A stretch of 64,000 nt of DNA, from positions 1,364,001 to 1,428,000 of the forward strand of contig JBCAMK010000007.1 of the NCBI GenBank assembly GCA_038503065.1, given 5' to 3'. The DNA is from Paragyromitra xinjiangensis (Eukaryota > Ascomycota > Pezizomycetes > Pezizales > Discinaceae). This document shows, piece by piece, positions 11,243 through 22,245 of the stretch. The translations under genes were made by a program, and so were the position numbers. The first letter of the stretch is position 1. The number at the start of each line of letters is the position of its first letter. The notes below the pieces were generated by a model. It searched no databases. It was not told the origin of the DNA and was given only the letters and a program-made list of their open reading frames with translations.

Positions 11243-11920
11243 TAGCTGGTACTTGAGTAATTTTCACTGAATTATGCCCCCAGACGATCCCAATGGTTAC
11301 TAAAGCAGGTCTGCCTTGGTGGAAAAAGCAAAACCTATGATTAGATCATACTGGAGCTCAAAAGTCGTGATTGAAACAATTAAATGGCTGAGAATCAAAT
11401 TTTGGGTATTGGTAAACTTCAGTCACGTACATAGCTAATGTTACACGCTGTCCAACGTCACACCAACACTATGCAGTACGGTTTGCAATAGGCAACAGCG
11501 CTGGTAATTGGATGAGGTTTCTGGGCTGTTGTCAAGTAGGGTTCGTGGGTTCAATAGTCATCCGACATGGAAATGCGTATGACCCATATCGAGAATACTG
11601 GAGCATCAAAGCCAAATGCCACCCCTGGCCTTAGCCTCATCTATACCATTTCTGGGAGGTTTGATAGATTCTAATGAACACGCCTTTATGCAGGCTCAGA
11701 CTACCCCGGGAACCTCACTCAATTATAAGTAGTAGCACACACACGCATACGCACTACTTTGCCCTAGCTAAAATTTGTAGGGCGGATTTTATTATTAATA
11801 CTTGCCCCCAGCAGGAGGAAGCTGAGCTCTGGCTTTTGTTTCATAGCCGGTGTTAGTGTTTCTTCTTCAGCTAGTCATACACGAACCACTCCTCAGCAGC
11901 GCATACTATAGTCGGAAATT

Positions 11921-14900
11921 ATGCCCGTCGACCTTGATCAATTTGAAGCATATAAACTTATCTCTAGACCTTGCGCGGGCTACTGGTGCCATAGCATCAC
12001 CGATGAATCCGGGGGAATTACAAGGATAGAAACATGGAGTAGAGGCGCAAAGCTTGGCAGAGGGAGGTTCGGGACTGTATGGTTAGAGAAGGAGAAGAGC
12101 GGAGCACTTAGGGCCGTAAAGCAAATATCTAAGATGGACTTTTCAAACACAAAGGAGTTGCTAGCTTTAACAAAGATGAATGAGGTAAATATTGTTTTTA
12201 TCTCAGCTTTTCTTAATTAACTTATCAATACTTTACGTATTCTGTGTGCAAGCCCTTTACTATAGCTATGTGTGTTTAGGTGCTGATCATGATGCATTGC
12301 ATATCTTTGTAGTACCCCAAACACTTTCTGGAGTTTTTCGGATGGTACGAGGATGACGAAAATATCTACTTCGCGATGGAGTACGCGCAATGTGATCTGG
12401 CCAGCTACATTTTTCAAGATGGTGCTACAACAGAAATCGAGGCAAGGACTATCGCCGCGCAGTTGCTCGCAGGTTTGAAGGTCATGCACGATAACAATTT
12501 TTGTCATCGCGACCTTAAGCCACAGGTTGGGCTCCTTTGGTAATCTTGGTGCTGTATGATGTCTGTCCGAATATGAATCTTATTGGAGACATAGAATATC
12601 CTCATGGTCTCATTGTCGCCTATCGTGGTCAAAATTGGCGACTTTGGTGCCTCGAAGCAAACAAAGCCCGAGGATCATACGGTACTTCAGACGGAGACGG
12701 GGACTGCCGGATACATAGCGCCTGAGGTCTTGGGCTTTCTTCCCTCTGACACCTCAGTATACACCAACGCCGTCGACGTCTGGTCTTTAGGAAGCCTTGT
12801 CTACGCCACCTTGACCAGGGAGGCGCCGTTTCTGGTCCAAGGGGAGCTTCTTGAATATGTCCAGGGCCGAGCACCGTTCCCGAAGGCGAAACTAGCCGAG
12901 AACGGGGCAAGCGATGCGGCTATCATATTTGTTAACAAATTGATGATGCCGCATCCTGAAAACAGGTTAAGCACTGAGCAGGCGCTAAGGGATCCTTGGC
13001 TAATAGTTGAGGAACAGAATAGGTTTGGCGGGGGGATAGAGGAGGGGGATACTGACTGGGACCTGATGGGAGTTAAATCCGGAGGGAAGCAGAATAGGAA
13101 TAAGGGAGAGGTGGGAAGGGAAGATACCTCTTCGAAGAACACGCTCATTTCCCCTGTAAATTCGCCCATCTTTCTCTCCACTATCAACTCAGATTCCCCG
13201 GGGCGGGTTGGGATTCTAGATGAGACTCCTCTTCTAGCAGATTCGGATGGGGGCATTGAAGCGGGCTCCATTTTGAGAAACAGCCAGATTACATTAAATG
13301 GTAAGAATATTCAACCTGAAAGCCCGTGATCTGCCTTTTTTCTATATTCCCGCCGTGGGCCTTTCATGGGGCGGTTGTGTTAATTACTTTGGCAAACTTA
13401 CACTAGAGGGAGATATCTGGTTGGAACTCCCTACTTTGGGCCGCTGAGCTGGGGTGTTTCACGGGATTTTTTTGGGTTTTTGACAGGATTGAAGCTAAAG
13501 AGAAGTAGTGAATAGAGACACACAAGAAATATTGCACGATTGTATCACCCTATACTGCGCAGTCAGACATCAAAACCTGAGGGCCTCCAGGCGGTTATGC
13601 TTACAACGTCAAGTAAACACAAATCAGAGGCAGCTCGGTGGTACAACTCTATTACACATGGCTACCCGTGATGGAAACATAGAGATGGCAAGGCTACTTA
13701 TAGAAAACAGAGCGGATATCACGGCCATGGATGGAGATCGGGACACGGCGCTGCACTTAGCAGTCAGAAAGGGATATGAAGGGATTACGAAGTTACTGCT
13801 AGATAATGGAGCAGGCATCATTGCGAGGAATGCCGAACACGGGCCTACGTTGCTAAACCTGGCATTTCATAATCAGCAGGAGCGCGTGCTGTCGCTGTTG
13901 CTAGAGAACGGAGCGGATGCGAACGCCACGAAAGGAGGTAGTATTGAAGATACAGCGCTGTACTTAGCTGCATCTCAAAGATGTGAAGGGATGATGGAGC
14001 TGTTACTAGGTACCAGCATGGAGGGGAATATCGTGAAAGATGAAGCACTGCTATTGTCTGTACGAGAAGGATATGATAAGATAGTAGAACTGCTGTTAGG
14101 GAGAGGGGCGAATGGGGGGTTGAAGGACGCAAGAGGATACACACTACTACACCTGGCGGTTAAGGCGGGATACAAGGAGATAGTGAGATTACTACTAGAA
14201 AGTGGAGGGACGGATGGTAATCAGCATGGTCCAGCACTTCACATGGCAGTCGAGTCAGGAAATAAAGGGATAGCGAAATTACTACTGGAAAACGGGACGA
14301 CGAATTCTGACGAAAATGACCTGGCTCTTTGCATAGCAGTTAGGGCAGGAAACGGGAGAATAACTGAGTTGCTCCTAGAGAAAGGAGCAAATTCAGAAAC
14401 AGAAGACAGTTCTGGATGTCTGTTACTGCACGTAGCGGCTGAGGTGGGCGACGCGAGGGTTGTGAAGGCGCTGCTAGAGCACGAAGCGAAGGTTAATGCG
14501 GTGGATCGTTATCATTTTACGGCGCTCCATCTAGCAGCCAAGGGGGGGCACGAGTTAGCAGTGAAATTACTTCTAGAATACGGGGCAGACGTTTTAGCAA
14601 GTAACGACTGGGGAATAACAGCAATTCACCTGACCGCCACGGAAGGGCACGATAGAGTGGTGGAGTTACTTCTGGAAAACGGAGCCGACATCAACTCAAA
14701 ATCCGGTTCAGAATGCACACCACTTTTCATGGCGATCGAAGCAGAACACGAAGAGACAGTGGGATTACTGCTGAGAAAAGGAGCGGATGCGGAAATGGGA
14801 AGTGAATCCAAGAACCCATTATTCGCGGCGGTTGGCCTAGGGAACCAGAGGATAGTGAGATCGCTTCTAGAAAACAGAGCAAATGTCAATTCAGTATCTC

Positions 14901-15427
14901 CTCCAGGACGGACAGCACTCTGTATAGCGATCAGAGCGGGGAACGAAGGGATGGTGGAATTACTGCTGGAAAGGGGGGCGGAGACAGGATCTGGGGATAA
15001 AAAAGGATATGCATTAAGTTTAGCAGTTCATATGGGGCATGAGAGAATAACGGAAATACTGCTAAAGAAAGGAGCGGGTATGGAAACAGAGAACGGATCC
15101 GAGAACACACTACTCGCGGCGATCAGAACAGGAAACGAGAAAGTAGTGAAATTGCTGCTCGAGCATGGGGAAAACGTTACGGCGAACTACTGCGACTCCC
15201 TCGGATGCACAGCACTCCACATGATTTCGTGCTATCAGCTTCCGCAGTCCAAGAGGGTGGCAATGGCAAAGGTACTCATTGCACATGGCGCTTTATTGAA
15301 AGCCAAGAATTCCCAGGGCCAGACACCATTGAGATTCGCCATCATACATGATCACAAAGAGCTAGTGGAGTTATTGAGGAGAAAGTTGGGAATCAGTCAT
15401 CTTCGTGTTGCAATATTTCGCCGCTGA
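11921..15427 (+). CDS. Ser/Thr protein kinase joined to 18 ankyrin repeats (fusion model)
   Basis: Exons 11921-12184, 12313-12525, 12595-13300 and 13509-15427; 1033 residues if all introns are spliced. The kinase is complete: glycine loop LGRGRFGTVW (45-54), Lys67, HRD loop FCHRDLKPQN (about 152-160), DFG at 175-177, then AGYIAPEVLG. A Ser/Gly-rich linker follows, then about 18 ankyrin repeats (TALHLAV..G....KLLLENGA type). The third intron (13301-13508) has a GTAAGA donor, a GCTAAAG branch-like site and a TAG acceptor. It is what joins the parts, and the phase fits. The ankyrin frame has no ATG before its first repeat, which argues against an independent gene. The alternative acceptor GACAG at 13486 would end a stand-alone kinase ten residues later. 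Substrate unknown; kinase-ankyrin proteins are often signalling or recognition molecules, but that is inference. Confidence 0.72.
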
Positions 15428-17094
15428 AGTTCAGGGATGTGTATTTGTTAGTGATCATTGGATGTTGCTGTGGGCCCCTCTTCTAAGGAGAAAGGTCCTC
15501 TTTTGATTTTTCTCGTTATATTCAGACTAGGGGAGGACCTCTATATTTCCTTTGTTTTCTAATAACTTCATATTTCTCTATTTTCTGGGCTCCATCGTTT
15601 CTACAGATTTTGTTTTGTTATTTCATTAGGCGCATAATCTACGGGTATACGTAGGTGGGTTTATGTCCAAGAAGTGAGTCTTGAAAAATGACGAGAATAT
15701 GTTCTAACGATAATGGAGCTATTTATTAATTCACCCTCACGCTGCCCTGCGTTTATATTTAGTCGCCCGCTCACCAAGAGTCACATGGCTTGCTAACCAG
15801 TAGTCCTGCTTGACCATCTACCTCCATCACTCGCGAAACCCCTCATCTACTTCCTAAGCTTAAGATCCATCCCCTCCACTCCCGCCCCACAACTATTTCT
15901 ACTTCTTTAAACCTTCGTCACTACGCCAAAGATTATCACTCAGTTGCTCAAAGGGAAGATCTTATCGATTTTAGAAGCTTAGAACTACTGCGGCAAGTTT
16001 TGGGTTTTAGCGGTGTTTAGCTACATGTAGTTATGCTCGCAAAATGACATGGCCAGAGAATACAACCGAAGATTTTCACCCACATACCAACGAATCTGAT
16101 ACAACTATCTCCAGGGTATCAAATCTTGGAATTGTAAGGATTTAGAATAAAATTTACTTTAATATATACTAATTAGTACTATATGCAAGGGGCCGGGAGT
16201 CAAGATCCCAACATGAGGAATCTTAGATCTGAAGCCTGTCATGGCTTCGAGAGAAAATAGCATGGGTGAAATGGGCTGTAACGTTTGGAGTGGGCACTGT
16301 ACGCTTCCAGTGAATCTCTTGGTTCCCTTTCCGTTGATGTGTCGACTAGCTTATTCTGAAAGTCGGCCATTGCGATACTAAGATTAAAATGGAAATGGTC
16401 GCTGCAATTTGAAGCTCAAGCGAGACGTTGAAGTATGAATTTCTTCACGGGGTAGAAGGGTCTGGGGAAACATTGAAGCGTGGGCTGCTCAATGAATTTA
16501 GTAACAAGAAATTGTGGTTGTAGGATTGCCAGATACAGATTTTAGGCCCTGGTAGATGTAGCTGAAAGATTGTTTTTTGAAAGCCGTTAGAGACGGTTTG
16601 TTTTTCTTTTAGAAGCCCTAGGTGCTATTCCAAAAGCGCTTATGTTTTTTGTTCTCTTCTTCGGCTGCTAGGCATGATTATATGATTTGAGCTATCTACA
16701 GGCACTTTTGATTCGCCCAAACTGATAAAGAGACTAAGCTTTGCTTGAGGTTCACGTTCGTAAAGATACGCTGGCGGGATAAAATTGAAATGTCCGAAGA
16801 GCAAGGCCCATAGGCGTCTGTTCACTCAATATAGAGACCAATGGCCACTTTGTCCTAGCCAAACAAGAGCTCGCCATGTACTCAGCAGAACCAAACCAGA
16901 GAATATGTATAACTTTTTAACAGTATCAAATACATACAAAAAACCACAAGGCGCCTTCCATAAAAAGTACCGGTACGTAGAAGAAGGAAATAATACCAAG
17001 ATCCAATCAAGTTTAAAAGCCATCAAATTGGCGAGATTATAGACAATCGCTTCTCAGCTTATCATATATCCTTACCCATCTGCTAAGAGAAATA
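15428..17094. other. Intergenic, no gene seen
   Basis: AT-rich spacer of about 1.7 kb. A small inverted repeat (AGGTCCTC near 15494 and GAGGACCT near 15533) just after the ankyrin stop lies in the probable 3' UTR. No RNA gene or element recognised. Confidence 0.5.
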
Positions 17095-17701
17095 CTACTT
17101 CCGAGACCTCCTACCGACACCTTTACGGATTCCTCCTGATCCCTTACCACTGGACTTCTTGTCAAGGCCAGGAAAGACAACGGCGTGGCGGGATTGACGG
17201 CCACGTCGGCGCACTTTGCTCGCAGCGATTTTCTTCTTGGATGGCTCAGCAGGAGTAGTTTCGCCGTCAACTTCCATGGCGCCTAAAGCTTCGTCAGAAT
17301 AGTTGCACATTTTATAAACCACGTCCAAACCCTTCTTCGAATGAGGATGCGTAGAGTGTGTTGTTAACCTTCTTTTACTTCTGATCCTCTAGTATTTTCA
17401 GGTTCTATGAGTCGACTAGTCAGTAAACCGGTTGCTCTAATAATAGGAATCCCGAGTGTACCTTTTTCAGTTTCAATTTCCATCGCGCCAGGCATACGAA
17501 GGGGCTCTTTGCCGGAGTTGGCGATAGCAAGGACCTTCTCAGAGAGTCTTGCCATGCGAGCGTCTTCAACAGGTCTGAAAACAGCGTTTGCGAGCTTCGT
17601 CTTGTTGTTCTTTATGCGGCCTGAACAGAGGTGAGAAAGCCGTCACAAGAAATCTATGGCAAGGGACAAAATAACTTACTGGCTCTTGCTGATTTCGCCA
17701 T
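17095..17701 (-). CDS. DUF2423 small basic protein (YBL028C-like)
   Basis: Exons on the minus strand are 17680-17701 (22 nt), 17462-17620 and 17095-17282, giving 122 residues. Introns 17621-17679 (GTAAGT..TTCAG) and 17283-17461 (179 nt, GTACAC..TTTAG). The N-terminus MAKSARASRIKNNKTKLANA followed by VFRPVEDARMARLSEKVLAI is the conserved block I remember for DUF2423/UPF0642 proteins, likely nucleolar. The C-terminal half is Lys/Arg/Gly-rich (SKVRRRGRQSRHAVVFPGLDKK, ending GRRSRK), as expected of a nucleolar RNA-associated protein. The first exon is short but its donor and the N-terminal family match are both good. Precise function unknown. It is transcribed divergently from TRM5. Confidence 0.82.
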
Positions 17702-18029
17702 TTTTCCCTGGATTTGAATTTAGAAAACTGAGGGACTGATTGAGGTGAAGCCTTGAGGCGGAAGTACAGCTGTGCGGGTGTTTGCTACCATGTGGGGGAA
17801 GCGTCGGATTAAACTTTTTTTTTATAATGCTAGCGCCTTGGCAGCTCTTGGCAGCGTTAGCGTTTGTTCCACTTTGAGCCGCAGACATTATCTGAACGTC
17901 TCATCTTCACCCAATGTCACTCTATATGAAGTCGTAATGTCTGTGGGTATCCCAATTCTATCGCCATTTCAGTCATATGCAAATAACTGATAAGAGCCTC
18001 ACATAGTTAGAAATTCATCAGGATCAAGG
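17702..18029. promoter_or_regulatory. Shared divergent promoter DUF2423 / TRM5
   Basis: Only 328 bp separate the two start codons, so both promoters must lie here. No specific factor site recognised. Both products are expected to act in RNA metabolism, so joint control is plausible but unproven. Confidence 0.5.
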
Positions 18030-19614
18030 ATGCTTCGCTTCTTACCCCCCGTAAACCGTGCCATGACCACACTGGACCGTGCATTCTTTCAAAAAACTTT
18101 TCCAATCACGGCAGCGCATGTGTTTGATCAAAGGAATATCAAGAAGGTACAGGATGAATGCAGGGAAGATTTGCTATATGAAATTCCTATGGTGAAGACA
18201 GTAACGACTGAGGAGGATGCCACCGGAACGAAGAAGATACTGGTGAAGCTAAAGCCAGAAGTAAGACATGATGGTATGACCATTTCACGTTTGGTTCTCA
18301 CTTTCATCTATACCTGGCTAAGAGTTCCACTAGATCTATCAACTGTTAGTGAGAAGACGAGAGAACTTGCCCATAGTCGGATTCTAGAACTGGTTCCGTA
18401 TAATCTTCACATGAAGTACGAAAACTGGAGCTACCGTGCGTTCGACCTTCCTATCACTGCTCTTCGCAGTACTAATACTTGTTCCCTCTCTAGAAGAACT
18501 TATTGAAGCTATCATTCCTGAAGATCTCTGTCACAAATTTCCTCGCAGCTTCACTAAAATCGGCCACATCGCGCACATCAACCTTCGCAATGAATATCTT
18601 CCTTACAGGCACCTCCTCGCATCTCTCATTCTTGACAAAAGTGCCTTGATTACTACTGTTGTTAATAAGATCCAAGACGTTGGGTCTTGGTCTAAGTACC
18701 GCACATTTCCTATGGAGATCCTTGCTGGCCCCCCCAATACTGAAGTTGTCACCCACGAGTTCAACTGCGTCTACCACTTCGACTTTGCAAAAGTCTACTG
18801 GAATAGGCGGCTAGAGAGGGAACGCCATCGTCTCGTATCCCTCTTTAAACCTGGGGAGGCGGTTGCGGACGTCATGGCTGGTGTCGGTCCGTTTGCAGTC
18901 CCTGCTGCAAAAAAGAAGGTTATCGTCTGGGCGAACGATCTCAACCCGGACTGCTACAAGAGCCTTAAAAGCAATATCTTTCGCAACAAGGTTGATAAGA
19001 TTCTCCTCCCCTTCAACCTCGATGCTCGCGACTTCATCCGGGGGTCTGTCCGTGACCTTTATAAATTATCACGCTCGTCATCGCCACTCAAAAACTCCAT
19101 CACTTGCCACCATTACCAATTTTCACCAAAAATGGTAAAGAAGCTAAAAAAGCTCGGCAAGCCTGAGGAGGCAATCAATCCCGCTCCAGAGACTATTCGG
19201 ATTCCGCCTACGTTTTCCCACTTCATCATGAACCTGGCCGCCTCGGCTACATCGTATCTTGACGCCTTCATAGGAGCCTATAACGGACTCGAATCTATAT
19301 TTTTCCATGGCGATGGGAGCATACGCAGGGGGATGCCGCTAATTCATTGTTATGCATTCAGCAAGAGTCCAAATGCTGAGGCTGCTGGAGCGGAAATTTG
19401 TGCGGAAATTAGTAAGGGGCTGGGATACGAGATGGAAATCAGCGGCCTAGTGGATCTTAAGCATGTGAGGATGGTTGCGCCCTCTAAAACCCACTGGTGC
19501 GCGAGCTTTAGGCTACCGGTTGAAGTAGCGTTTGCGGATGTACCACCTCCAAAGGAGATAGATGACGTAGAAGTAGATCAAGAGAATTGGTCAAAGTGGA
19601 GTATGGATTACTGA
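18030..19614 (+). CDS. TRM5: tRNA (guanine37-N1)-methyltransferase
   Basis: Methylates G37 next to the anticodon (m1G37), preventing frameshifts; yeast Trm5 acts in cytoplasm, nucleus and mitochondria. Exons 18030-18273, 18334-18435 and 18494-19614; 488 residues. Introns 18274-18333 (60 nt, GTATGA..CTAG) and 18436-18493 (58 nt, GTGCGT..TCTAG). The first intron is a multiple of three and open in frame, so retention would add 20 residues. The N-terminus PPVNRAMTTLDRAFFQKTFP, the RNLRNEYLPYRHL-like region (actual: HINLRNEYLPYRHLLASLIL) and the SAM site DVMAGVGPFAVPAAKK with WANDLNPD are diagnostic. The later motif that is usually NLPA reads MNLAASA here. A second in-frame Met at residue 12 could give a cytosolic form. 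Confidence 0.93.
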
Positions 19615-22245
19615 TGTTGATGGTAGAGGTATCGGTACTTTAAACACCGAAGGGTTGGTGGAGATCCCAACGTTAAGAAAAGTTTACGCGTAGATGAGCG
19701 GATGCTTTGTGTGGATAGATCTCTGTTCCGAAGCCCCATTTATTATTGTATATATTTGACACTCGCAACTTACTCCAGCAGGCTGCAATATGAGTCACTT
19801 CGTTTCATTTCGCAGGGGGCATCTGCAACTGTCAGTCTTTAATCCAAATTTCACAGCATATTTCCTACAAGATTCGAGCAGGTGCTCTAGTCCGAGTGAG
19901 TTACTGTGTTCTGGCTCGTCGCAAACATGATGCATCACTCGCGTTTGGCTTCGCACATGCCAAGCTAGCCAACCCACCTCCTTTCCACCCCATCCCTCTT
20001 TCCTTCATCGTTCCTTCACACGAACTCCCCATCTATCCGCCATCTCACTTATCCATTTATCAATCGAAAAATCCAAATTTATTCCTTCCCTCTCGAGTCG
20101 GCTCGGGCTCGTGGAGCTTTAGGCTTGAGGAGTTCGAGCCTACAATTCGATCCCAAGCCCACTATCAATGCATGGCTATTAGCGAGTGATTCGTGAGCAC
20201 TTTGCTGAAAACTGGAGAAAGGATGATTGAAGGAAATTGAGAACATCAGCAGCGGATTTTTGAGCATCGTTCTGCTTCTACTATGGCTCGTTAACGAAAT
20301 ACTAACAGTCCCATGATGAAGGGGCTTGACACTTGAGAGCTCTACAACTAATATTTTGTTTGAATTTCATTGCGCAGGGGTTCACGGTCTCTGGAGACTC
20401 CATAGACTTCATTTAGCGAGGATTATGGGCCCACATCTAATATCTGCAATTCGAAATATGATCCCAACTCAAAAGCGCTTCGATGATGATACAACTTCAT
20501 GGACAACAAGATATTTTCGACAAGTACGTCCAGGGCACTCAGTGTCGCTGCGCTGCAACCAGATACCAAAGCTTATAGAATCACCGGAAATAAAAGTTTC
20601 TCCCGAGAGAAGCTTACTTCTATTTTAGGCCACCTTGCCATCCGATACCACTCGATACGAAAAGTTTCTAAACCAAGCGAACGTTTGACAAGATAACCAA
20701 GCCTCACAAAGAAAGAAGGCGAGATAAACATATGGACTGGGAACTAGTAGGTGACCTTCCCCTAACCTTTATCATTACTGCTTACGGGTATTCATAGGGC
20801 CTAGGCGAGAAATCAAGACAAGCCATTTAAACCCTAAAGGAACGACCGCGTGAAGGAACCTATTCTCGTAGCTAGGGGGTCGGGCCTTCGGGCCCTCTAC
20901 AGTTGATGCAATTATGCTGCGATAACAATAGAGTCCTCAAATTTCTTGAGCATGCTCATTAGTTCAAATTGATGAGGAACTAGATTGAATAGTTCAACAA
21001 CACTTAGACCCTACCCAGGCTGGGGTGGAAATTTCATTCGCCAAATGTAGGCCGTCTTACCTAACCCCGACCTGCACGGAATTATTAGATGCTAACACAC
21101 TTAGGTAGTCTCGTGCCCAGCCCATACTGCGCAGCAGCCATAGGCAGTAGGGGATGGGAACGAGCCTAACACTTAGGGTGCGTTTGATTGCAACGAAATT
21201 AGCCCCGGGAACGTGATTTAACCTTGCAAAATAGAATTTAGCAACGGGTCATGTTTTGATAATTTTCCAGGTGTTTTGTAGCAACGCTTTGTGACTACAC
21301 AAAACATATTTCTTATAATTCTAAAAATGCAGAATCGCACAGTAGATTTGCACCACAACCACCCACCACACGAAATTCAGAAATTCTTTAGTCTATGAAG
21401 GTGATCATGAAACCAATTAAATACCCGATCAACACAAAAATTGCATCAGGGTTGAGTGTCATCCAGTACATAAGACACTGAAAATAAACCACCCTTTGCA
21501 CAATCAGCGAAGAGGGAACCGTTGTTGAGAATTCTCGTGTTACAATTGTTCTCTTGCTTTGAAAGGTCGCATTTATAATATCCTGAAGAAGAACTAAGGA
21601 AAACTATTTTGTGTACAGGACTCACCTTCGCTCCGTTTGGCCTGCCTTTTCCCTAGTGTAGTTTTGGATGTAGGGCTTGGATACTCCGGCTTTTTCAAAA
21701 TGTTATTATCTTACTCAGACGATACGGACGCCCAACAATCAATATATTTTAGGATCCGCGGTAAAAAAATGCTTATTTATACCCGTAAATGGTCCACAGC
21801 TCAGGAGTAGTGGTTTTGATATGTGATAAAACCTCGTCCCTTCACGAATCATCACTCGGACTTTTCTTCTGCCACAAATAGACGACGGCACCCCAGGGCC
21901 TTTCCACCACTAGATAGAATCCCATTCAAACTTAAAGAGTGGAAATGGGAAAATGGTCTGATTTTTGGTGCTGCGGAAGATATATAAGCGTTTACTTTTG
22001 AGAGGCCACATGAACAGACATAGCAGTCATGATAGAGAGATCAACTATCCACCTGAATCCAAGGGAAGTTCCCCCTTCCTCACTTCCCTTTCCGCAAGTC
22101 CGGCCTAATCACAAAATATCAAACGAAACGAAAAAACGACAAACGAAAAAAAAACGCCAGCGTGCAACATGAATTTTTTATATTTCCGCCCAACATCCAC
22201 CGATAGCCCCCAACAGGCGGCTTAGGCCTCACAGGGCCAAACCAC
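19615..22245. other. Intergenic, no gene seen
   Basis: About 2.6 kb with only short, motif-free open frames. Contains the TRM5 and TRP1 3' ends. A GC-rich hairpin-like GGGTCGGGCCTTCGGGCCC lies near 20878. I see no clear element, though unrecognised degenerate repeats are possible. Confidence 0.45.

Larger units (their letters stand above)
4803..11920. other. Gene-free region packed with TA-flanked inverted-repeat elements
   Basis: Over 7 kb without a convincing gene. All open frames are short, lack recognisable motifs and start and stop across repeat arms. The first ~100 bp is the BRE2 promoter. At least ten short inverted-repeat elements between 5109 and 11242 are listed separately; nine have TA at both ends. 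No transposase was seen. The spacers (for example 9640-11060 and 11250-11920) hold nothing I can name; the last ~680 bp presumably contain the kinase promoter. Confidence 0.75.

Noticed and set aside
13508..15427. Ankyrin array as an independent gene starting at GTG 13508
   Set aside because: No ATG precedes the first repeat in this frame, and a phase-compatible intron links it to the kinase. Kept only as an alternative.
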